From: Actinomycetota bacterium | GTDB lineage: Bacteria > Actinomycetota > Acidimicrobiia > Acidimicrobiales > JACDEA01 | Assembly: GCA_013816725.1 (NCBI GenBank) | Contig: JACDEA010000142.1 | Location: 717 to 6,217, forward strand | Direction of reading: 5' to 3' | DNA length: 5,501 nt | Shown: in pieces, positions 1 through 5,501 of the stretch | How positions within the stretch are numbered: position 1 is the stretch's first letter | Layout: each line of letters begins with the position of its first letter | The notes under the pieces: generated by a model | What the model was told of the DNA's origin: nothing | Database searches by the model: none | The model's input: the letters and a program-made list of their open reading frames with translations, nothing else | Translations under genes and position numbers: made by a program

Positions 1-1216
1 GCGCGAACACCGTGCCGGCGGGCGCGTCGTTGCCTTGGTTGTTGCGTTCGACCTTCAGCCCCGCATGGGTGATCTGTCGGCTGGCCTCGTCGATCTGAAG
101 GCCGACGACGTTGGGCACGTCAACCTTGGCCGATGACGCCGTGTTGACGACACCGAGACTGCGGGCCAGCAGGAACAGCAGCACGACGAGGACACCGAGC
201 AGGAAGACGAGCATGGCGACATAGACACCGGTGTGCGGCCCGCGCCCGCCCCGACCGTCGTCGCCGGCGGTCGCCTGCACGCGCGTCACGGCCGCGGTGG
301 CCGACGATCGCTGCTGCATGGTGGTGGTCATGGCCTGTGTGCTGCCAGCCGCCTCGCGCTCACTGGCCGTCTTGGCCGTCACCGCCCGCCCGCGTCGAAA
401 GCGGATGAGGTCGGTGCGCAGGTCCTCGGCGCTGGCGTAGCGATCGTCGGGGTTCTTGGCCAGCGCCTCGAGGACCACCGCCTCGAAAGCGGCGGGGACG
501 TCGGCGTTGACCTTGCCCGGCGGCTCGGGGACCTCCGAGACGTGGCGGTAGGCGACCGACACGGGGTTCTCGCCGATGAACGGCGGCTGGCCGACGACCA
601 TTTCGTAGAGGACGACGCCCAGCGAGTAGACGTCGCTGCGGGCGTCGACGCCGAAGCCCTGCGCCTGTTCGGGACTGAAGTAGGTCGCCGTGCCCATGAC
701 CGTGCCGGTCTGGGTGAGGTTGTCCTGCGCGTTGACGGCCCGGGCGATGCCGAAGTCGGTGACCTTTACGTTGCCGGCCGCGTCGAGCAGCACGTTGCCG
801 GGCTTCACGTCGCGGTGGATCACGCCGTTGCGATGGGCGAAGGCCAGGGCCGAGGCGACGGCGGCGCCGATATCGGCCGCCCGCGCCGCGGGAATCTTGC
901 CGCTGGTGCGGATCAGCTGCGACAACGGCTTGCCGTCGACGTACTCCATCACGATGAAGTAGGTCCCGTCCTCCTCGCCCCAGTCGTAGATCGACACGAT
1001 GTTGGGGTGGCTGAGGTTGGCCGCCGCTTGCGCTTCACGCCGGAATCGCTCGACGAAGTTGCGGTCGGTCGACAGTTCGGGAAAGAGGATCTTCAGCGCG
1101 ACGGGCCGGTCGAGCAGGAGGTCGCGGGCCAGGAAAACCTCGGCCATACCGCCGCGCGCGATGCGACGGACGATCTCGTATCGCCCACTGAAGACTTTGG
1201 CGGACTGCTGAGCCAT
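1..1216 (-). CDS. pknB: PASTA-domain receptor Ser/Thr protein kinase PknB, 3' end outside window
   Basis: Partial: 405 residues read from ATG 1216-1214 to the window edge with no stop. Residues 13-275 form a complete Hanks-type kinase: nucleotide loop IARGGMAEV at 19-27, VALK with Lys42, Glu61, HRDVKPGN at 134-141 (catalytic Asp136, Asn141), DFG at 154-156, activation-loop TQT at 168-170 (Thr168 and Thr170 correspond to the autophosphorylated pair of mycobacterial PknB), SPE at 181-183 and SDVYSLG at 194-200. A Thr/Ser-rich juxtamembrane stretch (282-330) leads to one membrane helix at about 331-351. A first extracellular PASTA repeat starts at about 366 (VDVPNVVGLQIDEASRQI) and is cut by the window end; more repeats are expected beyond it. 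The PASTA repeat marks it as PknB rather than PknA, although it directly follows pbpA. The first glycine of the nucleotide loop is Ala20, a substitution seen in other actinobacterial kinases. Role: senses cell-wall fragments or lipid II and phosphorylates growth and division proteins. Confidence 0.96.
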   Translation of the reverse strand, partial: MAQQSAKVFSGRYEIVRRIARGGMAEVFLARDLLLDRPVALKILFPELSTDRNFVERFRREAQAAANLSHPNIVSIYDWGEEDGTYFIVMEYVDGKPLSQLIRTSGKIPAARAADIGAAVASALAFAHRNGVIHRDVKPGNVLLDAAGNVKVTDFGIARAVNAQDNLTQTGTVMGTATYFSPEQAQGFGVDARSDVYSLGVVLYEMVVGQPPFIGENPVSVAYRHVSEVPEPPGKVNADVPAAFEAVVLEALAKNPDDRYASAEDLRTDLIRFRRGRAVTAKTASEREAAGSTQAMTTTMQQRSSATAAVTRVQATAGDDGRGGRGPHTGVYVAMLVFLLGVLVVLLFLLARSLGVVNTASSAKVDVPNVVGLQIDEASRQITHAGLKVERNNQGNDAPAGTVFA

Positions 1217-1222
1217 CTCCGA

Positions 1223-1227
1223 CCTCA
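1223..1227 (-). promoter_or_regulatory. Ribosome binding site of pknB
   Basis: On the minus strand TGAGG lies six bases before the ATG at 1216, inside the 13-base gap between the pbpA stop and pknB. It is the best-placed Shine-Dalgarno-like sequence at any gene start in the window and supports this ATG. A GGAG directly abutting the ATG (1220-1217) is too close to act as one. Confidence 0.65.
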
Positions 1228-1229
1228 GG

Positions 1230-2681
1230 TTACGGCGCGCCGAGTGCAGCTTGGATGACGGCCCGAGCGATCGGGGCGGCCACGCGGCCGCCGGTGGCCT
1301 CGCTCACGCCGGGCTGACTTTCCACGATGACAGCCACGGCGATCTTGGGCGCGTCGGCCGGCGCGAAACCGATGATCCACGCGTGCGCGTTCTTGCCGGT
1401 GGTCTGCGCGGTCCCGGTCTTGGCCGCGACCTGGACTCCGGGAACCGCGATGCCCGTCGCCGTTCCGCCGTTGACCACGCCGATCATCATCTGCGTGACG
1501 GCGGCGGCCACCTCGGGGGTGACCGGCTTGCGCCACGACGACGGCAGGTAGCGGCGGACGACGTCGCCTTCGTTGTCGCGGATCTCGCCCATCACGTGGG
1601 GCTTCATGGCGACGCCCTTGTTGGCGATGGCCGAAGCGATCAGCGCCATCTGCAGCGGCGAGGCGACGACGTCGTTCTGGCCGATGGCCGACTGGGCGAG
1701 GCGGGGGTCGTCACGCAACCAGTCGGTGGTGTCGGGGAAGCGGGACCGGGCGGCGCCGGGGATGTCGAGCGGGGGAGCGCTGGCGAAACCGAAGTCCTGA
1801 GCCTCGCTCTTCAGGGCGTCGATCCCGAGGTCGAGGCCGATCTGGGCGAAGCCGGTATTGCACGAGACCTTGAGCAGTTGAGGCAGCTGGCCGCCGCAGC
1901 TGCTGCCGCCGAAGTTGGGAAGGTCCGACGTGGTGTGGGGCAGGTCGAGTTGCTTCAGCACCGGGTAGGTCTTGGTGGCCAGTTCGGGCTTGCGTTCGAG
2001 AGCGGCCGACGTCGTCACGACCTTGAACGTCGAGCCCGGCGCGTAGATCTCGCCGTAGGCCCGGGCCAACAACGGCTTGGCCGGGTCGGCCGCCAACTGC
2101 TTGTACGCGGCCTGCACCGCCTTCTGGTCGTGGGCAGCCAACGGGTTTGGATCGAAGGACGGGAAGTTGACCATCGCGAGGATGCCGCCGGTGGTGGGAT
2201 CCAGCGCGACGACCGCGCCGCGGCGGTTGCCGAGTTGTTGCGCGGCTACCTGCTGTACCGCGTTCTTGATCGTGAGGGTGACGTTGCCGGTCTGTTCCTT
2301 GTCATTGAACACGTCGCCCAGGCCCTTGAGACTGGTGGACGCCTTCCGGCCGCTGAGAAAGTCGGTGTAGGCCCGCTCCACGCCGCTGGCGCCGTAGGTG
2401 AACGAGAAGTACCCCGTTATCCCGGCGTAGAGCTGGCCGCCGGGGTACTGGCGGAGGCGCTTGAGCTGGTCGTCGGTGGGTGTCGACTGCGCGAGCACGA
2501 GGCCGTCGGCCGTCTGGATGGCGCCGCGTGGCCGGGCGAAGTCGCGGGTGGCGACCCGGCTGTTGCGGGGGTCGTTGGCCAGGTCGTTGGCCTGCACGAC
2601 CTGTACCTGGTTGAGCTTGAGGAACACCGAGGTGAACAGAACCATCATGCCGACGGCCAGCGTCTTGATCTGGCGGTCCAC
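1230..2681 (-). CDS. pbpA: Class B penicillin-binding protein PbpA (peptidoglycan D,D-transpeptidase)
   Basis: 483 residues, GTG at 2681-2679, TAA at 1232-1230. A short cytoplasmic start (MDRQIKT) is followed by an uncleaved membrane anchor at about 7-24, so the body lies outside the membrane. Residues 25-150 hold the PBP dimerisation region (RVATRDFARPRGAIQTADG, GITGYFS, GVERAY). The transpeptidase domain covers about 154-480 and has all three active-site motifs: STFK at 217-220 with nucleophile Ser217, SCN at 273-275, and KTGT at 421-424. It should cross-link peptidoglycan stems and bind beta-lactams. There is no N-terminal glycosyltransferase domain; that activity is supplied by the adjacent rodA product. 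Length matches mycobacterial PbpA (about 490). The start codon sits immediately after the rodA stop (TAAGTG), and the residues it encodes are those expected at this family's N-terminus. No C-terminal PASTA repeat is present, unlike some division PBPs. Translation probably depends on ribosomes finishing rodA. Confidence 0.96.
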   Translation of the reverse strand: MDRQIKTLAVGMMVLFTSVFLKLNQVQVVQANDLANDPRNSRVATRDFARPRGAIQTADGLVLAQSTPTDDQLKRLRQYPGGQLYAGITGYFSFTYGASGVERAYTDFLSGRKASTSLKGLGDVFNDKEQTGNVTLTIKNAVQQVAAQQLGNRRGAVVALDPTTGGILAMVNFPSFDPNPLAAHDQKAVQAAYKQLAADPAKPLLARAYGEIYAPGSTFKVVTTSAALERKPELATKTYPVLKQLDLPHTTSDLPNFGGSSCGGQLPQLLKVSCNTGFAQIGLDLGIDALKSEAQDFGFASAPPLDIPGAARSRFPDTTDWLRDDPRLAQSAIGQNDVVASPLQMALIASAIANKGVAMKPHVMGEIRDNEGDVVRRYLPSSWRKPVTPEVAAAVTQMMIGVVNGGTATGIAVPGVQVAAKTGTAQTTGKNAHAWIIGFAPADAPKIAVAVIVESQPGVSEATGGRVAAPIARAVIQAALGAP

Positions 2682-2684
2682 TTA
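2679..2684 (-). other. Abutting stop and start (TAAGTG), rodA to pbpA
   Basis: The rodA TAA (2684-2682) is followed with no gap by the pbpA GTG (2681-2679). Upstream there is only a weak GGCGG-type purine run within the last rodA codons. Zero spacing suggests coupled synthesis of the SEDS/PBP partner pair. Confidence 0.8.
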
Positions 2685-3971
2685 CGCCGCCGCCCGAGTG
2701 GAGCTGTCGCTGATGCGCAGCAACAACGCCAGCAGGATGTAGTTGGCCACCAGCGAGGAGCCGCCGTAGGACACGAACGGCAGGGTGATGCCGGTGAGCG
2801 GGAGCAGGCGGGTGACCCCACCGATGATGATGAACGCCTGCAAGCCGAGGATCGTCGTCAGCCCGACGGCGAGGAGCTTCTCGAAGTCGTTGCGGGCGCG
2901 CATGGCGATGCGCAGGCCCACGGCGACCGTCGTGACGAAGGCGGCCACGATCGCGGTCGTGCCGAGCAGGCCCAGCTCTTCGCCGATGGCGGCGAAGATC
3001 AAGTCGGTGGCCGCCGCCGGTATGCGGGTGGGGTCGCCCAGGCCGAGCCCGGTCCCGGCCATGCCGCCCGTCCCCATGCCGAAGATGGCCTGGAGCACTT
3101 GAAATCCCTGCGTCGAGGCGCGCGACCACGGGTCGATCCACACGTCGATTCGCTGCTTCACGTGGGAGAAGGCCGACCAGCTCATCGCCGCGCCCAGCGT
3201 GAACATGCCGGCACCGAGCGCGACGTAGACCGCCCACCCCGTCGCCACCCAGAGCATGGTCACGAACAGCCCGAAGAACAGCAGCGACGAGCCGAGGTCG
3301 CGCTCGGCCACCAGCACGACGAGCGACGCGCCCCATGCCAGAAGGATCGGCCCGAAGTAGCGCAGCCGGGCCAGGAAGGAGCGGGCCCCTTCCGGCAGCG
3401 AGCGGCGCGACAGCAGGGCGCGCTTCTCGACCAGGTAGGACGCGAAGAAGATGGCCAGGATGATCTTGGCGATCTCGCCCGGTTGGAACGTGAGCGGTCC
3501 GAGGCGGATCCACAGACGGGCGCCGTTGACGGTGCGGCCGATGCCGGGCAGCAGCGGAACGAGCAGGAGGCCGACGCCCACGAGCGCGAACGTGTAGCGA
3601 TAGCGCTCGAGGTCGCGCGGCCGGCGCACGACGGCGAGGGTGGCGAGGAATGCGGCGACGCCCACCGCGGTCCACACGGCCTGGAGGCCGGCCAGGTCAC
3701 GGTCGAGGCGGGCGATGAACACGTAGCCGACGCCGTTGAGGAGGCCGGCGATGGGGAGGAGGACCGAGTCGGCGCCGGGGGCCAGGCGGCGGACCGCGAT
3801 GTGGGCCAATGCGATCAACCCGATGATCACCAGCAGGAAGGGCACGAGGTTGGCCGGGAGCGACGCCGTCCTGCCCAGGCTGGCCAGGATGTACGCGCTG
3901 GCCGTGATGATGATGGCCAGGACCACGAGCCCCAGCTCTGTCCGGCGCGCTGCGCCGCGAACGCCGATCAC
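2682..3971 (-). CDS. rodA: SEDS-family peptidoglycan glycosyltransferase RodA (FtsW/RodA/SpoVE family)
   Basis: 429 residues, GTG at 3971-3969, TAA at 2684-2682. It is very hydrophobic, with roughly ten to twelve membrane segments spread over residues 12-420. Family signatures: a WIRLGPLTFQPGEIAK block at 154-169, the large outer loop with FQVLQAIFGMGTGGMAGTGLG at 290-310 (split by the usual glycines), ATDLIFAAIGEELGLLG at 321-337 and the C-terminal LPFVSYGGSS at 397-406. Asp323 in ATDLIFA matches the catalytic Asp of E. coli RodA (Asp262). SEDS proteins polymerise lipid II into glycan strands in the plasma membrane, paired with a class B PBP, here the gene next downstream. An in-frame GTG at 4187 would extend the protein by 72 Arg/Pro-rich residues lying wholly inside pstP; this is not credible. 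The GTG at 3971 overlaps the pstP stop (GTGA) and begins directly before the first membrane segment. Position favours RodA over FtsW, but the two are hard to separate by eye. Confidence 0.95.
   Translation of the reverse strand: MIGVRGAARRTELGLVVLAIIITASAYILASLGRTASLPANLVPFLLVIIGLIALAHIAVRRLAPGADSVLLPIAGLLNGVGYVFIARLDRDLAGLQAVWTAVGVAAFLATLAVVRRPRDLERYRYTFALVGVGLLLVPLLPGIGRTVNGARLWIRLGPLTFQPGEIAKIILAIFFASYLVEKRALLSRRSLPEGARSFLARLRYFGPILLAWGASLVVLVAERDLGSSLLFFGLFVTMLWVATGWAVYVALGAGMFTLGAAMSWSAFSHVKQRIDVWIDPWSRASTQGFQVLQAIFGMGTGGMAGTGLGLGDPTRIPAAATDLIFAAIGEELGLLGTTAIVAAFVTTVAVGLRIAMRARNDFEKLLAVGLTTILGLQAFIIIGGVTRLLPLTGITLPFVSYGGSSLVANYILLALLLRISDSSTRAAA
3968..3971 (-). other. GTGA start/stop overlap, pstP to rodA
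   Basis: On the minus strand the rodA GTG (3971-3969) overlaps the pstP TGA (3970-3968). The 25 bases upstream are C-rich with no Shine-Dalgarno match, which favours coupled translation and decides the start against the GTG at 4187. Confidence 0.8.
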
Positions 3972-5233
3972 GGAGCGACGGTGGTGGGGGGTGTCCCGGC
4001 GACGTTGGTCACCGTGGTCGATGTCGGCGGGGCCAGCTTCTCGGCCTCGGCGCGGAGGTTGTCGATGTAGTGGCGGGCGGCGCGGCGCGTCGGCTCGGGT
4101 TGGCCGTCGCCCAGCTGCGCCTGTCGCGACGCGGGCACGTCCTTGGCCCTGAGCGATGTGCGGTCGACGAGGGTGGGCTTGACCCACAGGAACCCGCCCG
4201 GTCGGCCTCGGTATACCGCGACGTTGCCGGTCCGGGTGCCGACGTAGTACGAGCCCTTGGCGTACCAGGTGATGGCGCCCACGGCGACAACGAGTAACGC
4301 CAGCACCGCGACCACGAATCCCACGGTCCGCACCGTGAGGCGCGGCGCGGTCCGTGCCGGCCGCGCCCGCTTCCCATCACTTCCGCGCGGATCTGTCCGT
4401 GTCGGGGACGGATTAATCCGCGCGGAAGGCTCAGGATCGCGCGACGGCGGGGCGGGCTCGTCGGCCAACGCCGCGCTGGCGGTGCCGGCCTTGCCGTCGT
4501 CGTCGACCACATCGACGATGACGAGGGAGATGTTGTCGTTGCCACCGCCGGCCTTGGCCAGGCGAACCAGCTCTTTGGCCGCGTCGTCGGGGTCGGCCAG
4601 CCGGCGCAGGACCGAGGCGATCTGGTCGTCGGTGACCATGTCGGTCAGGCCGTCGGTGGCGAGGAGGAGGCGGTCGCCCCGGTAGGGCACGACGGTGAAC
4701 GTGTCGACCTCGACGTCGAGCGCGGTGCCGTCGCGGTCTTCCATGCCGAGGACACGGGTGACGATATGACGCTGCGGGTGGTTGAGGGCCTCCTCGGGGC
4801 TGAGCCTCCCGGCCCGCACGAGATCTTCGACCAGGCTGTGGTCGTCGCTGAGCTGCTCGAGCTCGCTGTCGCGCAGGAGGTAGGCGCGCGAGTCGCCCAC
4901 GTTGGCCACTTCCAGCACCTGCTCGCCGTCCTGTTCGACCAACGCGGCGGCCGTCATCGTGGTGCCCATCCCGCGGGTGTCGTCCTTCTCCTGGGCCCGG
5001 GCCCACACCGCGTTGTTGGCCGCGTGCACGGCACTGGCCAGACCGGCCGCGGTCGGGTCGTCGTGGAAGTGCGACTTGAGCGTCTCGATGGCGACCTGCG
5101 ACGCCACCTCACCGGCCGCGTGGCCGCCCATGCCGTCGGCCACCGCGAACAGCGGCTCGTCGGCCAGCACCTGGTCCTCGTTGTTCGGACGGACCCCGCC
5201 CACGTCGGTGATCGCCGCGAATCGCAGTTTCAT
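3968..5233 (-). CDS. pstP: PP2C-family Ser/Thr protein phosphatase PstP, membrane-anchored
   Basis: 421 residues, ATG at 5233-5231, TGA at 3970-3968. Residues 1-241 are a full PPM/PP2C catalytic domain: RPNNED at 15-20, VADGMGGHAAGE at 31-42 with metal-binding Asp33, GDSRAY at 113-118, ATDGLTD at 192-198 with Asp194, and GGGNDNIS at 229-236 with Asp233. All expected metal ligands are present, so it should be an active Mg/Mn-dependent phosphatase. A hydrophilic, Pro/Arg/Ser-rich linker (about 245-300) leads to one membrane segment (about 303-323), then about 98 extracytoplasmic residues beginning with a WYAKGSYYVG stretch and ending in a Thr/Pro-rich tail (TTVAP). The catalytic domain is therefore cytoplasmic, where it would dephosphorylate PknB, its substrates and possibly PbpA/RodA regulators. 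From memory the mycobacterial protein is longer (about 514 residues), the difference being mainly in the outer part. The start is fixed by the domain N-terminus (MKLRFAAITDVG) and by the ATGA overlap with the upstream gene; there is no strong Shine-Dalgarno. Confidence 0.97.
   Translation of the reverse strand: MKLRFAAITDVGGVRPNNEDQVLADEPLFAVADGMGGHAAGEVASQVAIETLKSHFHDDPTAAGLASAVHAANNAVWARAQEKDDTRGMGTTMTAAALVEQDGEQVLEVANVGDSRAYLLRDSELEQLSDDHSLVEDLVRAGRLSPEEALNHPQRHIVTRVLGMEDRDGTALDVEVDTFTVVPYRGDRLLLATDGLTDMVTDDQIASVLRRLADPDDAAKELVRLAKAGGGNDNISLVIVDVVDDDGKAGTASAALADEPAPPSRDPEPSARINPSPTRTDPRGSDGKRARPARTAPRLTVRTVGFVVAVLALLVVAVGAITWYAKGSYYVGTRTGNVAVYRGRPGGFLWVKPTLVDRTSLRAKDVPASRQAQLGDGQPEPTRRAARHYIDNLRAEAEKLAPPTSTTVTNVAGTPPTTVAP
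4380..4428. repeat. Inverted repeat (13-bp perfect stem) within the pstP linker coding sequence
   Basis: Arms 4380-4392 and 4416-4428 are exact reverse complements (CTTCCGCGCGGAT and ATCCGCGCGGAAG), separated by 23 bases. Inside, 4396-4400 (TCCGT) can pair with 4408-4412 (ACGGA) around a 7-base loop, giving a hairpin with one small internal loop. Each arm contains the palindrome CCGCGCGG, and CGGATTAATCCG at 4409-4420 is itself a perfect 12-base palindrome, unusually AT-rich for this window. On the minus strand it encodes part of the Pro/Arg/Ser-rich cytoplasmic linker of PstP (about residues 269-287). Its function is unknown; no poly-T follows, so it is not a typical terminator. Confidence 0.75.
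5230..5233 (-). other. ATGA start/stop overlap, fhaB to pstP
   Basis: On the minus strand the pstP ATG (5233-5231) overlaps the FHA gene's TGA (5232-5230). There is only a weak purine stretch (GGAA, about ten bases upstream), so pstP is probably translated by termination-reinitiation. Confidence 0.85.
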
Positions 5234-5501
5234 CGAGTGAGTTCCAGGACGGTGCTGCCGACTGAGAGCCGGTCGCCCCGGCGGATGGCCACCGGAGACG
5301 ACACCTTCTTGCGGTTGACGTACGTGCCGTTGGACGAGCCGAGGTCCTCGACGAACAGCCGGCCGTCGCGGCGGAAGATGCGGGCGTGGAGCTGCGAGAC
5401 GGTGGGGTCGGAGAGGGCGACCTGGCAGCCCGACGCCCGGCCCACCGTGACCTCGTCGGTGAGGTCGAACGTCTTGCCCTTGTTCTCGGCCGGCTCGAGG
5501 A
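5230..5501 (-). CDS. fhaB: FHA-domain phosphothreonine-binding protein, C-terminal part (FhaB-like), 5' end outside window
   Basis: Partial gene: 89 residues are visible, reading in frame from 5499 to a TGA at 5232-5230. They form almost a complete forkhead-associated domain. The hallmark elements are GR at visible residues 20-21 (VGRASGCQ), SQLHA at 35-39 (the SxxH phosphopeptide-binding motif) and the LGSSNGT turn at 53-59 followed by YVN. These are the loops that bind phosphothreonine peptides. The protein ends right after the last beta strand (VLELTR), so the FHA domain is C-terminal, as in mycobacterial FhaB/FipA. A GTG at 5445-5443 is in frame, but starting there would delete the first strands of the domain, so the true start lies beyond the window edge. 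It overlaps pstP by four bases. In related actinobacteria this protein docks on phosphorylated partners of the PknB pathway and on division proteins; that role is inferred here from family and position. The exact symbol is less certain than the domain. Confidence 0.93.
   Translation of the reverse strand, partial: LEPAENKGKTFDLTDEVTVGRASGCQVALSDPTVSQLHARIFRRDGRLFVEDLGSSNGTYVNRKKVSSPVAIRRGDRLSVGSTVLELTR

Noticed and set aside
233..1258. A 341-codon plus-strand open frame antisense to the kinase
   Set aside because: Same cause: it mirrors pknB codons and shows no recognisable family. The minus-strand frame has a complete kinase domain.
2302..3675. A 457-codon minus-strand open frame spanning the rodA/pbpA junction
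   Set aside because: Arg/Pro/His-rich out-of-frame translation overlapping two well-supported genes; typical shadow.
1251..4070. A 939-codon open frame on the plus strand, antisense to pbpA and rodA
   Set aside because: Its translation is Gly/Arg/Asp/Glu/His-rich low complexity without domains, and it runs against two genes with intact catalytic motifs. Strong GC bias at third positions keeps antisense frames free of stops; this is a shadow.
3972..4187. Upstream GTG start at 4187 that would lengthen RodA by 72 residues
   Set aside because: The extension is Arg/Pro-rich, lies fully within pstP and precedes the normal SEDS N-terminus; the GTG at 3971 overlapping the pstP stop fits better.
4380..4428. 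The pstP inverted repeat as a transcription terminator
   Set aside because: It sits inside a coding region in the middle of an operon and no T-run follows the stem on either strand.
5443..5445. GTG at 5445 as the start of a short 71-residue FHA protein
   Set aside because: The frame stays open to the window edge, and the residues before it (LEPAENKGKTFDLTDEVT) look like the first strands of the FHA domain, so the gene is simply cut by the window.
1..5501. An undescribed system, mobile element, CRISPR array or RNA gene
   Set aside because: Every base except a 13-base gap is within a gene of a well-known cell-wall and signalling cluster; no direct-repeat arrays, transposase or integrase genes, or tRNA/rRNA-like sequences were seen on either strand.

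Overview
The window is a single block of five minus-strand genes from a high-GC actinobacterium. In transcription order (high to low coordinates) they are: the 3' end of an FHA-domain protein (fhaB-like), a membrane-anchored PP2C Ser/Thr phosphatase (pstP), a SEDS-family glycosyltransferase (rodA/ftsW family), a class B penicillin-binding protein (pbpA) and the 5' three quarters or so of a PASTA-type receptor Ser/Thr kinase (pknB). This is the conserved actinobacterial fhaB-pstP-rodA-pbpA-pknB cell-wall and signalling cluster. Both ends of the window cut through a gene.

Layout: 5501-5230 FHA protein (5' end missing); 5233-3968 phosphatase; 3971-2682 SEDS protein; 2681-1230 PBP; 1216-1 kinase (3' end missing). 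The genes are very tightly packed. The first two junctions are 4-base start/stop overlaps, the third is a stop codon directly followed by a GTG start, and the fourth is a 13-base gap with the only good Shine-Dalgarno sequence in the window. No stretch over 13 bases is non-coding, and I see no promoter or terminator, so the visible part looks like the interior of one operon with translational coupling.

How the genes work together (family knowledge plus inference): RodA and PbpA form a glycosyltransferase/transpeptidase pair that builds peptidoglycan. PknB senses muropeptides or lipid II through its extracellular PASTA repeats and phosphorylates cell-wall and division proteins. The FHA protein reads phosphothreonine marks, and PstP removes them.

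The organism is not identifiable to genus. GC-rich third positions, GTG starts and gene order point to Actinomycetota. The lack of a pknA gene between pbpA and pknB differs from Mycobacterium and resembles lineages with one kinase at this locus. The Thr/Pro-rich tail of PstP ending in TTVAP is faintly suggestive of an acidimicrobial-type lineage, but this is weak.

I found no new biological system. The most unusual item is a 13-bp-stem inverted repeat containing nested palindromes, lying inside the coding sequence for the cytoplasmic linker of the phosphatase (4380-4428).
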